A stretch of DNA of 64,000 nucleotides from CALZIK01 sp945787635 (GTDB lineage: Bacteria > Acidobacteriota > Thermoanaerobaculia > Multivoradales > JAHEKO01): positions 186,001 to 250,000 of the forward strand of contig CAMYNM010000008.1 in assembly GCA_947259725.1 (NCBI GenBank), given 5' to 3'. Under the pieces are notes generated by a model. It worked only from the letters and a program-made list of their open reading frames with translations, did not search any database and had not been told where the DNA came from. This document shows positions 16,781 to 25,499 of this stretch, piece after piece (the stretch's first letter is position 1; each line of letters begins with the position of its first letter). The position numbers were made by a program, and so were the translations under genes.

Positions 16781-16855
16781 CAATAGCAAGCCGGAACGGA
16801 AATACGCGTTTGTAGCGCTTTTCAAATCATAACCAAGGCAAAAGGAGCCAAACAC

Positions 16856-17413
16856 ATGATTTCAAGACTTAACCGCCGCCGGGGCCAGAAGGGTTTCACC
16901 CTCATCGAGCTCCTGATTGTAGTCGCGATCATCGGCATCATCGCCGCCATCCTGATTCCCAACCTGCTGGACGCGCTCCAGAAGGCCAAGCAGAAGCGTA
17001 CGGTTGGCGACATCCGCAACGTCGGTTCGGCGTGGTTTTCCTGGCTTCAGGACCAGAACGGTGCAGCCGCCGCCGGCTCGAGCACCTACACCTGGAGCGG
17101 CCTGACCGAGAGCATCGACGCCGCCGGCCTCAAGGCCACCCTGTTCATCAGCAACACCATGTTCTACCTCCAGGAAGTCCAGTCGAAAGACGCCTGGGGT
17201 AACACCTTCGATTACGCCCACGGCGACCGCCTCGATGATCCTCAGTACATGGGTATTCGCAGCCCCGGTCGAGGTGATTCATTCGAAGGCACGACCTACA
17301 CCATGGGCCCGTTCATCGCCACGGACTACAACCGTGACATCGTCTGGGCCGACGGCTTCTTCGTGCAGTACCCGGCTGGTGTCGAGACCGTCACCGGCGG
17401 CAGCACTCCGTAA
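16856..17413 (+). CDS. Type IV prepilin / GspG-like pseudopilin
   Basis: 185 aa. A short basic leader (MISRLNRRRGQKG) ends in glycine before the processed N-terminus F-T-L-I-E-L-L-I-V-V-A-I-I-G-I-I-A-A-I, with the essential Glu at position 5 of the mature protein. The mature helix runs to about residue 50. In the C-terminal half D-A-W-G-N matches a signature of major T2SS pseudopilins (GspG). The predicted peptidase is encoded 1.6 kb downstream. The strong SD, the sigma-54 promoter and a strong terminator right after the gene point to a single, highly expressed monocistronic unit, as expected of a major subunit. Whether it builds a pilus or a pseudopilus is open. Confidence 0.92.
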   Translation: MISRLNRRRGQKGFTLIELLIVVAIIGIIAAILIPNLLDALQKAKQKRTVGDIRNVGSAWFSWLQDQNGAAAAGSSTYTWSGLTESIDAAGLKATLFISNTMFYLQEVQSKDAWGNTFDYAHGDRLDDPQYMGIRSPGRGDSFEGTTYTMGPFIATDYNRDIVWADGFFVQYPAGVETVTGGSTP

Positions 17414-17439
17414 GCCTCCTACGAGATCCTGTTCTCGAA

Positions 17440-17470
17440 GGCGCCGCTCATCCGAGCGGCGCCTTTTTTT
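17440..17470 (+). terminator. Rho-independent terminator of the prepilin gene
   Basis: A perfect 10-bp GC-rich stem (GGCGCCGCTC, 17440-17449; GAGCGGCGCC, 17454-17463) with a 4-nt loop is followed directly by seven T. It lies 26 bp after the prepilin stop and isolates that gene from the downstream M20 peptidase. Confidence 0.95.
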
Positions 17471-17536
17471 GAGCCTCGCCCGGCTCCTTTGGAGGAACCA
17501 AAACTGCTGTTCCCAGGGCTGTTACACTCACTCGGC

Positions 17537-18952
17537 GTGCCTGGCCGCTCGACGACAAAGCGCCTCTCCCGTTTCCTGCCAGCGGCACTCGGACGAGGGC
17601 TCGCAGCCTGGTTGCTGGTCTGCCTGGCTCCGCTCGCGGGGTGCGCCCGCGAAGGACGGGCAGAGGCTCCCGAGGCACTCGCCTGGTTGTCGGGCTACCT
17701 GAAGATCGACACCACGAATCCGCCGGGACGAGAGGAAGTGGCGGCCCGCTTGCTGCGCGAGATCCTGCATCGCGAGGGGATCTCTACCCGGCTTCTGGTG
17801 TCGCCCCTCGGCAGGACGAATCTCTACGCGCGCCTGGAGCCTGCGGTCCTGGGAAAGGGAGCGCTGGTTCTCACCCATCACATGGACGTCGTGCCGCCTG
17901 GCCCCGGCTGGACGGTCGAGCCGTTCGCGGCGCTCGAGTCGAAAGGCTGGATCTGGGGTCGCGGGGCGCTGGACGTCAAGAGCCTCGGCGTCGCGCAGCT
18001 GGCCGCCTTCATCGACCTACATCGTCGTGGAGGGCCACTCGAGCGACCGGTCGTCTTTCTCGCGGTCGCAGACGAAGAGAGCGGCGGCGCCGAGGGCACC
18101 CGATGGTTGCTGGAAAGCCACCCCGACCTGTTCACCGATGCCGCCGCGGTGCTCGGAGAGGGCGGCGCCAATCGCGTAGTGTCCGGGGTACAGCTGTGGT
18201 GGGGGATCGAAACCGCTCAGAAGCGACCGCTCTGGCTCCGAGCCAGCGTCCAGGGACGCGGAGGGCACGGCTCCATGCTGAATCCCGCAAGCGCCCCACA
18301 CCAACTTACCCTCGCCCTTGCTCGCCTGATCCAACGCCCACGAGATTTCCGAGTGACGCCTGAGGTGCGACGCTATCTCGAAGCTGCGGCTCCCCAGCAA
18401 AGTCTGGTCTTCCAGGACATGGTCGACCACCTCGACGAGATCGTCGCTGACGAGGTGCCCGAGCGCAGACTGTTCCCCGGAATAGCGAACTATCTCCTAG
18501 ACACGATTCAGGTCAATGTCCTCGAGACCGGCGAACGGATCAATGTTGTGCCGGAAGAGGCCTCGGCGATGATCGACATCCGACTGCTGCCGGATACCGA
18601 CGAACGGGCCATGCTCGAAGAGGTTCGAGCGCTTCTGGGACCGCGGATCGAAGTCGAGACGCTACTCAACGCCTCGCGCTCGGCCCCGTCAACGGTCGAC
18701 AACGAGATTTACGCCTGCCTCGAGCAAGTGCTGGCGCCGACCGCTCCCGTTATCCCGGCTTTCATAGCGGGCGTTACCGATTCTCGCTATTACCGAGAGC
18801 GGGGGATCCCAGCCTACGGCTTTTCGCCTTTCTCACTCGGTGGCGACGCGACCCGCGGCATTCACTCTGCGGACGAGCGCATCTCGAAGGCATCCTTCTC
18901 GGCTGGGGTAAAGCTGTACTCGGACCTCGTGCGACGCTGCACGGGTCCCTGA
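17537..18952 (+). CDS. Lipoprotein M20 family metallopeptidase
   Basis: 471 aa from the GTG at 17537; a TTG at 17489 would add 16 residues inside the terminator-proximal leader. The N-terminal signal sequence ends in a lipobox L-A-G-C (about residues 33-36), so the enzyme should be a lipoprotein. M20 metal-site motifs are clear: L-T-H-H-M-D-V-V-P, G-R-G-A-L-D-V-K-S and A-D-E-E-S-G-G, with the dimerisation domain in the middle (Q-G-R-G-G-H-G-S-M-L) and the C-terminal G-I-H-S-A-D-E. It is more canonical than its paralogue upstream. Likely a periplasmic aminoacylase or carboxypeptidase; the substrate is unknown. A TACACT hexamer just before the GTG may be a -10. Confidence 0.87.
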   Translation: MPGRSTTKRLSRFLPAALGRGLAAWLLVCLAPLAGCAREGRAEAPEALAWLSGYLKIDTTNPPGREEVAARLLREILHREGISTRLLVSPLGRTNLYARLEPAVLGKGALVLTHHMDVVPPGPGWTVEPFAALESKGWIWGRGALDVKSLGVAQLAAFIDLHRRGGPLERPVVFLAVADEESGGAEGTRWLLESHPDLFTDAAAVLGEGGANRVVSGVQLWWGIETAQKRPLWLRASVQGRGGHGSMLNPASAPHQLTLALARLIQRPRDFRVTPEVRRYLEAAAPQQSLVFQDMVDHLDEIVADEVPERRLFPGIANYLLDTIQVNVLETGERINVVPEEASAMIDIRLLPDTDERAMLEEVRALLGPRIEVETLLNASRSAPSTVDNEIYACLEQVLAPTAPVIPAFIAGVTDSRYYRERGIPAYGFSPFSLGGDATRGIHSADERISKASFSAGVKLYSDLVRRCTGP

Positions 18953-19035
18953 CCGGCCCCCGGCGTCGCCCGTTCGACTCGGGTCCGCCACGGGCGACCG
19001 GACGCGAGAACCGCAACCAGTAGAATCACGACGGC

Positions 19036-19806
19036 ATGCCCTCCTCGTTTCTGATTCTGTACAGCGGTCTTTTCGGCCTCGCGGTTGGCAGTTTTTTCAA
19101 CGTCGTCGTCCATCGATTGCCCCGCGGCGTCTCGATCGTGTTTCCCCGCTCGGCGTGCACCTACTGCGGCGGCGCTTTGAAGGCACGAGACAACATTCCG
19201 GTCTTGAGCTATCTGGCCTTGCGCGGCAGGTGCCGGTGGTGCGCTGCCCCGATCTCGATCCGCTACCCTCTGGTCGAGCTCACGACCGGAATCCTCTTCG
19301 CACTCTGTGCCTGGCGCTTCGGATGGAGTTGGGAGACACCCGTCATGGCGCTTTTCTGCGGCGTGCTGCTGGTTTTGGCGCTCATCGACCTCGATCACTT
19401 CGTGCTGCCCGACAAGATCACCCTGCCTGGAACGCTCGGCGGCCTCGCCGTGCAGCCGTGGCTGCCGCGAGTCGATCTCCTGGACGCCTTGCTGGGAGTC
19501 GTCGCGGGCGCCGGCGTCCTCATCCTGATCGTCAACTTCTGGTACTGGCTTCGCCACGAGGAAGGCATGGGGCTGGGCGACGTCAACATGCTGGCGATGG
19601 TGGGCGCGTTCCTGGGCTGGCAAGGAGCGGCTGTCACCCTGGTGTCGGCAACGGTCGCTGGAGCGTTGACCGGGCTCATCCTGATCGCCTCGCGCCGCCT
19701 GGGCACCAAGTCGCGCCTGCCTTTCGGGGTCTTCCTGTCGCTAGGCGCCTTGATCGCTGTTTTCTTTGGAGAGCAGCTCACCAGCGTCTACGCAGGCTGG
19801 CTATGA
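19036..19806 (+). CDS. Prepilin leader peptidase / N-methyltransferase
   Basis: 256 aa, A24 aspartic peptidase (PilD/GspO), which cleaves prepilin leaders after glycine and methylates the new N-terminus. N-terminal AVGSFFNVVVHRLPRG is followed by the cytoplasmic domain with two C-x2-C pairs (CTYC, CRWC) of the bifunctional form. About seven hydrophobic helices follow. The catalytic aspartates are in A-L-I-D-L-D-H (about 122-124) and G-L-G-D-V-N-M (about 181), the G-x-G-D motif. It is coupled to the downstream sensor kinase by an ATGA overlap, and its substrate is very probably the prepilin at 16856. PilD and GspO cannot be told apart by sequence, so no symbol is given. Confidence 0.95.
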   Translation: MPSSFLILYSGLFGLAVGSFFNVVVHRLPRGVSIVFPRSACTYCGGALKARDNIPVLSYLALRGRCRWCAAPISIRYPLVELTTGILFALCAWRFGWSWETPVMALFCGVLLVLALIDLDHFVLPDKITLPGTLGGLAVQPWLPRVDLLDALLGVVAGAGVLILIVNFWYWLRHEEGMGLGDVNMLAMVGAFLGWQGAAVTLVSATVAGALTGLILIASRRLGTKSRLPFGVFLSLGALIAVFFGEQLTSVYAGWL

Positions 19807-21584
19807 CCGAACCGACGCGCAGGGCCGGAATCGGTCTGCGGCGAGAGGTCGCGATCGTTCTGCCGTTCGTCTTGCTGCTCCTGGTGGTTCTTTCCACGTA
19901 TACCCTGTTCAGCTACCGCTCCGGTCTGTCTGTAATCGTTGATGCGCGTCGAGGAGAAGCCGCGCGTCTGGCGGGCCGGCTCGCCGAAGCGATCGCCGAC
20001 GGACGAATTCGAGATGCCGCCGGGCTGCACGAGCGGGCTTTGACCGCGGACTATTTCGTCTTGTTGTCAGCCACCGGAGACCCGGTCTTTCAAGGCGGCT
20101 CGATCCCGACCGGGAGTCCGCTCAGCGACTTTGACGGCATCGCCCTCGCGGGCCCTGTCGCGATCGGTCCGCCGGCAGCGGGCAGCGGCCACATCGCCGC
20201 GATCGCGCCCACCCGTTGGAACGCGGAGAAGCACTACGTGCGGGTCGACGTTCGCGCCAACGAGTTGGCCGGCCAGCTGCGCAACCTGCGCGCTCTCATC
20301 TGGGTGGTATTGCCAATCAACGCCGCTCTGTCGGTTCTGGTGCTGCTGTTTCTGCGCCACCTGCTGGCCCCGTACGACCGACTGCTGGCTACCGCGCGGA
20401 GAATCCAGGGCGAGTCCGACGGCTCGCAAGACGAGGTCGCGTTCTTGATCGCTTCCTTCGAGAAGGCGGTCCTGGCGCTCGAACAGGACCGATCCGGCGA
20501 GGGTGACCTGGAAACGCTGGAGCTAGCCCTCGGCCCCAACCTCGAGAGCGGATTCTTGCTGCTCGGCCATCGAGGCGAAGTGCTCTCGCTCAATCCCGCG
20601 GGCCGCGAGCTCCTGGGCTGCGAACCTTCGGCGGCCGGCACGCCGGTGACAGAGCTCCTGACCCGTCATTCCGAGCTCTCCGAGCTGATCGCCGGTGCGC
20701 TCGACACCGGCGAGCCGATCCAACGCCACGAGGTCGGAATCCAACGGCACGGCCGCAGGCTGACCCTCGGTCTGAGTGTTCATCCGCTGCGCCGCGACGA
20801 CGGCGAGGTGCGCGGCTACCTGGTCCTGTTCGCCGACCTCACCGAGACTCGTAGGCAGGCGGAGGAAGAGCGCCTCTCCGTCAGCCTCGCGCAAGTCGGC
20901 GAGCTCGCCGCCGGCGTGGCTCACGAGATGCGCAACAGCCTCTCGACGTTCCGTGGGTACTTGACCCTGGTCGAGCGAGCTCCCGAAGAAGAAGCCCTCG
21001 GCGACTACCTTTCGGAGCTGCGCAGGGAGACCGACCATCTGCAACGCGTCCTCGAGGACTTTCTTTCCTTCGCCAGACCGCAGAGCTCCCGCCCCGAAGT
21101 CCTCAACCTGGAGACCGTGGTTCGCCGAGCGGCGGTGGACCCAGCGCTGACCCAGGGCGCCGTCGAGATCGAAGGCCGGCTCGAGCTGCCGGTCAAGGGC
21201 GATTCTCAACTGCTCGAGCGAGCTCTGCGCAACCTGCTGCACAACGCCTGTCAGGCTCAGCAGTCGGTGGGAGTGAATGAACCGGTGCTGGTCAAGCTAT
21301 CCACCCGTGACGGCGGTGCCAGCGCAGAGATCCTGGACCGGGGTCCGGGGCTTCCCCAAGACGTGCGCGAGCGGCTCTTCGAGCCCTTTGTCACCGGGCG
21401 GCCGGACGGGGTCGGTCTTGGGCTGTCTCTAGCGCGCCGGATCGTCGACCTCCACGGCGGCCATCTGCATCTCGAAGATCGCGTCGGAGGTGGAACCGCG
21501 GCACGGCTCTGGTTGCCACCGATCGAAGGCGGCGACCCGTCTAACCTCGATACTTCGGGAAGCCCTCGAGATCATACTCCTTGA
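19803..21584 (+). CDS. Membrane sensor histidine kinase (PilS/NtrB-like)
   Basis: 593 aa from the ATG at 19803. The long frame upstream is antisense or out-of-frame to the peptidase and must not be read as a peptidase-kinase fusion. Transmembrane helices at about 15-35 and 165-185 enclose a periplasmic sensor of about 125 residues; a HAMP-like stretch follows, then a PAS domain (about 235-345), the DHp helix with phospho-acceptor histidine in G-V-A-H-E-M-R-N-S-L, and a catalytic ATPase domain with N-A-C-Q-A, D-R-G-P-G-L and G-V-G-L-G-L-S-L-A-R. It converges on the sigma-54 regulator gene with 44 bp of overlap, so the two are natural partners. Confidence 0.9.
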   Translation: MTEPTRRAGIGLRREVAIVLPFVLLLLVVLSTYTLFSYRSGLSVIVDARRGEAARLAGRLAEAIADGRIRDAAGLHERALTADYFVLLSATGDPVFQGGSIPTGSPLSDFDGIALAGPVAIGPPAAGSGHIAAIAPTRWNAEKHYVRVDVRANELAGQLRNLRALIWVVLPINAALSVLVLLFLRHLLAPYDRLLATARRIQGESDGSQDEVAFLIASFEKAVLALEQDRSGEGDLETLELALGPNLESGFLLLGHRGEVLSLNPAGRELLGCEPSAAGTPVTELLTRHSELSELIAGALDTGEPIQRHEVGIQRHGRRLTLGLSVHPLRRDDGEVRGYLVLFADLTETRRQAEEERLSVSLAQVGELAAGVAHEMRNSLSTFRGYLTLVERAPEEEALGDYLSELRRETDHLQRVLEDFLSFARPQSSRPEVLNLETVVRRAAVDPALTQGAVEIEGRLELPVKGDSQLLERALRNLLHNACQAQQSVGVNEPVLVKLSTRDGGASAEILDRGPGLPQDVRERLFEPFVTGRPDGVGLGLSLARRIVDLHGGHLHLEDRVGGGTAARLWLPPIEGGDPSNLDTSGSPRDHTP

Positions 21585-22848
21585 CCCTGCGCTGAAGCGC
21601 CCGGTAGCTGACGCCCAAAATGGCGGCTGCCTCCTTCTTGTCTCCGCCGGCGGAGCGCAGAGCCTCCTCGACCTCCCGCCGACCCTCTGATTCGGCCCCC
21701 TGGGCCAGCAGTCCCTTGAGGTCGGCCACCGTTAGCGTGTTGCTTTCGCAGAGAATCGCCGCGCGCTCGAGCAGGTTGGCCAGCTGTCGAACGTTGCCCG
21801 GCCACTCCTGCTCCTGGAGCACCTCGCCGGCTCGAGGCGTGGGCACCAGCAGGGGCCGCCGCAGCCGGGCACAGATACCTTCCAGGAGGTGAGCGACGAG
21901 AAGAGGAGTATCAGACGCACGATCTCGTAACCGCGGCAGTTCAATCGGGAAGACCTCGAGTCGAAAGTACAGATCGGAGCGAAATTCGCCTCGCTCGACC
22001 ATCACCTGGAGATTGCGATTGGTGGCCGCCACCAGCCGAACGTCCGCATGCAATGTCTGGCTCCCTCCGACCCGCTCGAACGCGCGCTCCTCGAGAACCC
22101 GGAGGATCTTGCTCTGAATTCCCAACCCGAGCTCGCCGACCTCATCCAGGAGAAGAGTGCCTCCCTGCGCCACCTCGAAACGCCCCCTCTGACGCTTGTG
22201 GGCGCCTGTGAAGGCACCTTTTTCGTGCCCGAAAAGCTCGTTCTCGAGTAGCTGCTCCGGTAGAGCCGCCGAGTTGACCGCCACGAACGGACCGGCGGCG
22301 CGCGCCGAATGGGCGTGAATCGCTCTGGCGAAAAGCTCTTTGCCGGTGCCGCTCTCACCGGTCAGAAGCACCGTGCTCTCGGTGGCCGCAACGCGCATCG
22401 CGAGCTTGGCAGCCGCTCGAATCAACGGGTGCCGGCCCACGATCGGCGGAACCCCGGGCGCTTCGAGCAGCAATGCCTCGGTCTCGCCTCCGAGGTGCGA
22501 TTCGATCAACGCCGCCAGATCGTCCAGTTCGACCGGCTTTTCCAGAAAGTCGCTCGCGCCCATCTTCATGGCGTCCACGGCCGTCTGCACAGTGCCGTGC
22601 GCGGTGAGCACGATCACCGGAACATCCGGGCGAGCCCCGCGGCTGGCCTCGAGAACATCGAGCCCCGAGGCGGCGGGAAGCTTGAGATCGGTGACCACCA
22701 GATCGAACTGTCCGGTGCCTGCCAGGGTCACGCCCTCGGCGCCGTCGGCGGCAGCGGTGACCGCATAGCCATGCTGCTCGAGCGCCGTGGCGAGCAGTCG
22801 CCGCAATGCGCCACGGTCCTCGACGAGGAGAATGGTCGATGGCCGCAT
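21541..22848 (-). CDS. NtrC-family sigma-54-dependent response regulator (PilR-like)
   Basis: 435 aa from the ATG at 22848-22846. Receiver domain at about 1-120 with E-D near residue 10, phospho-acceptor D in V-T-D-L-K-L-P (about 53) and K of L-E-K-P. AAA+ domain at about 140-365 with Walker A G-E-S-G-T-G-K-E, the sigma-54 contact loop GAFTGA and Walker B LLLDEVGEL. Fis-type helix-turn-helix at the C-terminus (about 400-430, D-K-K-E-A-A-A-I-L-G-V). It activates RpoN promoters; two good candidates lie in this window (16765 and 41024). It overlaps the kinase gene tail to tail. The upstream frame extension is not part of the protein. Confidence 0.94.
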   Translation of the reverse strand: MRPSTILLVEDRGALRRLLATALEQHGYAVTAAADGAEGVTLAGTGQFDLVVTDLKLPAASGLDVLEASRGARPDVPVIVLTAHGTVQTAVDAMKMGASDFLEKPVELDDLAALIESHLGGETEALLLEAPGVPPIVGRHPLIRAAAKLAMRVAATESTVLLTGESGTGKELFARAIHAHSARAAGPFVAVNSAALPEQLLENELFGHEKGAFTGAHKRQRGRFEVAQGGTLLLDEVGELGLGIQSKILRVLEERAFERVGGSQTLHADVRLVAATNRNLQVMVERGEFRSDLYFRLEVFPIELPRLRDRASDTPLLVAHLLEGICARLRRPLLVPTPRAGEVLQEQEWPGNVRQLANLLERAAILCESNTLTVADLKGLLAQGAESEGRREVEEALRSAGGDKKEAAAILGVSYRALQRRVKEYDLEGFPKYRG

Positions 22849-22856
22849 CTTTGGAG

Positions 22857-24236
22857 CTATCCTCGGGCCTGCCCGATCCGCCGTTGAGCCGCCGCGGCCG
22901 CGGCGATCAACGAGGCGTCGTCCTCGGGGTCCACGGTGCGAAGATCCAGAATCATGCGCCCACCCTTGGAGTAGCCGACCACTGGCGGCGTGCCCGCCCT
23001 CATCTGTGCCGCTAGCTCGGCACTGTCCGGCAACGCCAGAACCTGGCCCGAAACCGGCCGGTCGGGAGCGGACCCGCCGCCGAGGAAAGCGTCCGCCGTC
23101 ACGATCTCCGCTCCCAGCCCGGCCGCCGCCGCCTCCAGGCGCCGCCGGTGCGATTCCGGATCCGGCCACAACCGATCCAGGGGCAGCGCCTCTCCGGCGA
23201 GATGCAGTCTCAAAACGCCCTCGAGGGCGGCGAGCACGGTTCGATCCGGGCGCAGGGCCCGGTACAGCGGGTGGCTTCGGCAGCGGTCGACGAATACCTC
23301 CTCTCCGACCAGGATGCCCGCCTGCGGGCCTCCGAGGAGCTTGTCGCCACTGCCACATGCCAGGTGACATCCGGCTGCGACGAGCTGCTCGAGACTGGGA
23401 TGACCCTTGAGCTGCTCCCGCTCCGGTCCGACCCGCAGCAGTCCACTGCCCTCGTCCACGAGAACCGGGACTTTGCGCCTGCGGCCCAGCTCCACGAGAT
23501 CGCCGGGCGTAACGCTGGCTACGTAGCCCGACTGCCGGTAGTTGCTTGGATAGACCTTGAGCAGAAGCGCGGTGTCGGGACCGATCGCGCCCTCGTAGTC
23601 CGCCACCGTCGTCCGATTCGTGGTTCCGACCTCAACCAGCCTGACGCCCGCCGACTCGAGCAGTTCCGGGATCCGGAACGAGCCGCCAATTTCCACCAGC
23701 TCTCCACGCGAGACGACGACCTCCCGACCGAGAGCCCAGGCCTTGAGCACCAGCACCATCGCCGCTGCGTTGTTGTTGACCACCAGCGCCGCTGGGGCGC
23801 CGGTGAGCGCCTCGAGCAGGCGGGCGCTGCGGTGGTTCCGATCGAGCCGGCTTCCGGAGTCGAGGTCGAACTCGAGATCGCAATAGGCGTCCAGCAACAG
23901 CGGCAAGCGGCGCGCGATCGCGCGAGGCAGGGGTGCCCGCCCGAGGTTCGTGTGCAGCAAGATTCCCGTGGCGTTGAGTACCCGGCGCAGCGGCGCTCCA
24001 AACTCTTCTTCCAGCGCTCGTACCACTCGGCGCGGTTGCGCTGCCAGTTCCTCGTCGAGCGAGCCGGCGTCACCCGCTCGAATCCTCTCTCGCAAACCGT
24101 CGAGCTCACGCCTGACTTGGACGCGGACCAAGCCCCTTCCGTATAATTCCTGAGCGCGGACCAGATCGGCATCCCGCAGCAAGGCGTCTACCGCCGGGAG
24201 CTCGCGCAGAAGGTCCGATTGTGGGTCAGCCGCCAT
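22857..24236 (-). CDS. selA: L-seryl-tRNA(Sec) selenium transferase
   Basis: 459 aa, full family length. SelA is a PLP enzyme that converts Ser-tRNA(Sec) to Sec-tRNA(Sec) with selenophosphate. Features: N-terminal domain with L-R-E-L-P-A-V-D; L-N-A-T-G-I-L-L-H-T-N-L-G-R (87-100); R-L-D-R-N-H-R-S; N-N-N-A-A-A; D-E-G-S-G; and the PLP lysine K299 in GSGDKLLGGPQAG. All are intact. Its 9-bp distance from the response-regulator gene suggests co-transcription with it, selA first. No selB, selC, selD or obvious selenoprotein gene was seen in this window, so selenocysteine use is implied but not shown here. Confidence 0.94.
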   Translation of the reverse strand: MAADPQSDLLRELPAVDALLRDADLVRAQELYGRGLVRVQVRRELDGLRERIRAGDAGSLDEELAAQPRRVVRALEEEFGAPLRRVLNATGILLHTNLGRAPLPRAIARRLPLLLDAYCDLEFDLDSGSRLDRNHRSARLLEALTGAPAALVVNNNAAAMVLVLKAWALGREVVVSRGELVEIGGSFRIPELLESAGVRLVEVGTTNRTTVADYEGAIGPDTALLLKVYPSNYRQSGYVASVTPGDLVELGRRRKVPVLVDEGSGLLRVGPEREQLKGHPSLEQLVAAGCHLACGSGDKLLGGPQAGILVGEEVFVDRCRSHPLYRALRPDRTVLAALEGVLRLHLAGEALPLDRLWPDPESHRRRLEAAAAGLGAEIVTADAFLGGGSAPDRPVSGQVLALPDSAELAAQMRAGTPPVVGYSKGGRMILDLRTVDPEDDASLIAAAAAAQRRIGQARG

Positions 24237-24258
24237 TCCAGTCCGATTCTAGAGAAAC

Positions 24259-24807
24259 GTGAGCTTTGACGGCCAGATCGCCTCGATCGAGAACGACATG
24301 CGGTTGCTTCGAATCGAGTTCGACAAGTACATGGCCGGCGCCCTGCGAATCCCCCCGGAGGAGTTTCGGCAGCGAATCGAACGGCGAATCCGCCGGATGC
24401 GCGAGAGCAAGCTGCGCTCCTTCGCTCAGCGTTTTCGAATCGGCACTCTGGAAGCCTCCTTCAACACGCTTTGCGAACTGCATAGCCGGCGGCTGCGCGA
24501 CATCGAGCGCGGCAAGATCCCTCATCCGAGGCGCACGGAGGTCCGAGCCCAACCGGATCCCACGAAGGGCTTTGTCATGGGAGAGAGTTCGGATCATGCC
24601 GCACTGGAAGCACTGTACAAGAAGCTCTATGGGGCGTCGGGTCGAGGTTCCAGGACCGACTTCGGTAGCTTCGAAAAACACGTCGCCCAACAGATCGCCA
24701 AGCTGCGGCGAAAAACCGGCTGCCAACGGGTACACCTACGGGTCGCCGAAGAAGGCGAAACACTGAAGCTCAAAGCCAAACCAGTCCGCGATGAGAAGAC
24801 GTCATGA
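24259..24807 (+). CDS. Conserved protein resembling the MXAN_5187 C-terminal domain family
   Basis: 182 aa from a GTG start. Soluble, charged and largely helical: an N-terminal region (1-110) rich in Arg/Glu with R-I-E-F-D-K-Y and I-R-R-M-R, and a C-terminal module (about 135-175) with F-G-S-F-E-K-H-V-A-Q-Q, K-K/R-T-G-C-Q-R-V-H-L-R-V and G-E-T-L-K-L-K-A-K-P. The last module recalls the MXAN_5187-type C-terminal domain found in myxobacteria and related groups; no biochemical function is known to me. It diverges from selA and is coupled to the next TPR gene by ATGA. The family call is from memory of the pattern and is moderate. Confidence 0.55.
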   Translation: MSFDGQIASIENDMRLLRIEFDKYMAGALRIPPEEFRQRIERRIRRMRESKLRSFAQRFRIGTLEASFNTLCELHSRRLRDIERGKIPHPRRTEVRAQPDPTKGFVMGESSDHAALEALYKKLYGASGRGSRTDFGSFEKHVAQQIAKLRRKTGCQRVHLRVAEEGETLKLKAKPVRDEKTS

Positions 24808-25499
24808 AAACAATCCGAATCGCCATTGCTCTTGCGGTCTTCCTCGCTCTGGCCCCGGCTCCGTGGAAACCCGCCGGCGCAAAGGTCGCTCCCCTGAACC
24901 TGCCTGACGCGATCGCGGCCCAGCACCGGCTCATTGAGCAGAGCCCCGAAGACGCCGGCCTCTACAACGACCTCGGGAACCTCTTCTACCTCGCCGACCG
25001 GACCGAGGAAGCTGAGGACGCCTATCGCGAGGGCATCCGCTTGGACCCCGAGTTCATCCCGATCCGCTACAACCTGGCGCTACTTCTCCACCAATCGAAC
25101 CGACCGAGACGCGCTGAGCAGGAGTACCGCTGGGTGTTGAAGACCATGCCCGATCACGCGTGGTCCCACTATCAGCTCGGCGTGCTGTTCTACGAACGGG
25201 GCCGGCGGGCGGCGGCCATCCGCAGCTACGCCCGCTCGATGCGTCTGGACCCCAGACTTACCGACCCTGCCTTCAATCCTCACATCGTCGAGAACTCGCT
25301 GGCCTCGAGCGCGATTCTCATGGCCTACTCCGATCTCTCGGCCGCTGCTCTGGCTCCCCGGGAGTACGAAAATCCCGGGCACGTAACCGCTATTTTGATT
25401 CAGGCCCCGGACGGCCGCGGCATGCTCGAGCAGAAGATCGACAAGAGCCGTGAACGCAAGCAGCGCAGGAAGGCGAAGCAGCAGGATCCTGGAAACTAG
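24804..25499 (+). CDS. Exported TPR-repeat protein
   Basis: 231 aa. Signal peptide at 1-26 (core about 6-19, cleavage near A-G-A-K). Three to four tetratricopeptide repeats between about 38 and 160: D-A-G-L-Y-N-D-L-G-N-L-F-Y, F-I-P-I-R-Y-N-L-A-L-L, A-W-S-H-Y-Q-L-G-V-L-F-Y and A-A-I-R-S-Y-A-R-S-M-R-L-D-P. The C-terminal 30 residues are strongly basic (K-S-R-E-R-K-Q-R-R-K-A-K). Such proteins are periplasmic scaffolds; the partner is unknown but is probably the coupled upstream protein or an envelope complex. ATGA overlap with the upstream gene. The stop codon sits at the base of a long hairpin. Confidence 0.75.
   Translation: MKTIRIAIALAVFLALAPAPWKPAGAKVAPLNLPDAIAAQHRLIEQSPEDAGLYNDLGNLFYLADRTEEAEDAYREGIRLDPEFIPIRYNLALLLHQSNRPRRAEQEYRWVLKTMPDHAWSHYQLGVLFYERGRRAAAIRSYARSMRLDPRLTDPAFNPHIVENSLASSAILMAYSDLSAAALAPREYENPGHVTAILIQAPDGRGMLEQKIDKSRERKQRRKAKQQDPGN

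Noticed and set aside
19155..21584. Apparent fusion of prepilin peptidase region and sensor kinase (809 codons)
   Set aside because: The part before 19803 is a different frame over the peptidase gene and is not protein-like; the kinase has its own ATG in an ATGA overlap.
21541..23370. Apparent 609-codon response regulator
   Set aside because: The region upstream of 22848 lies over selA in another frame; the receiver domain begins exactly at the ATG at 22848.
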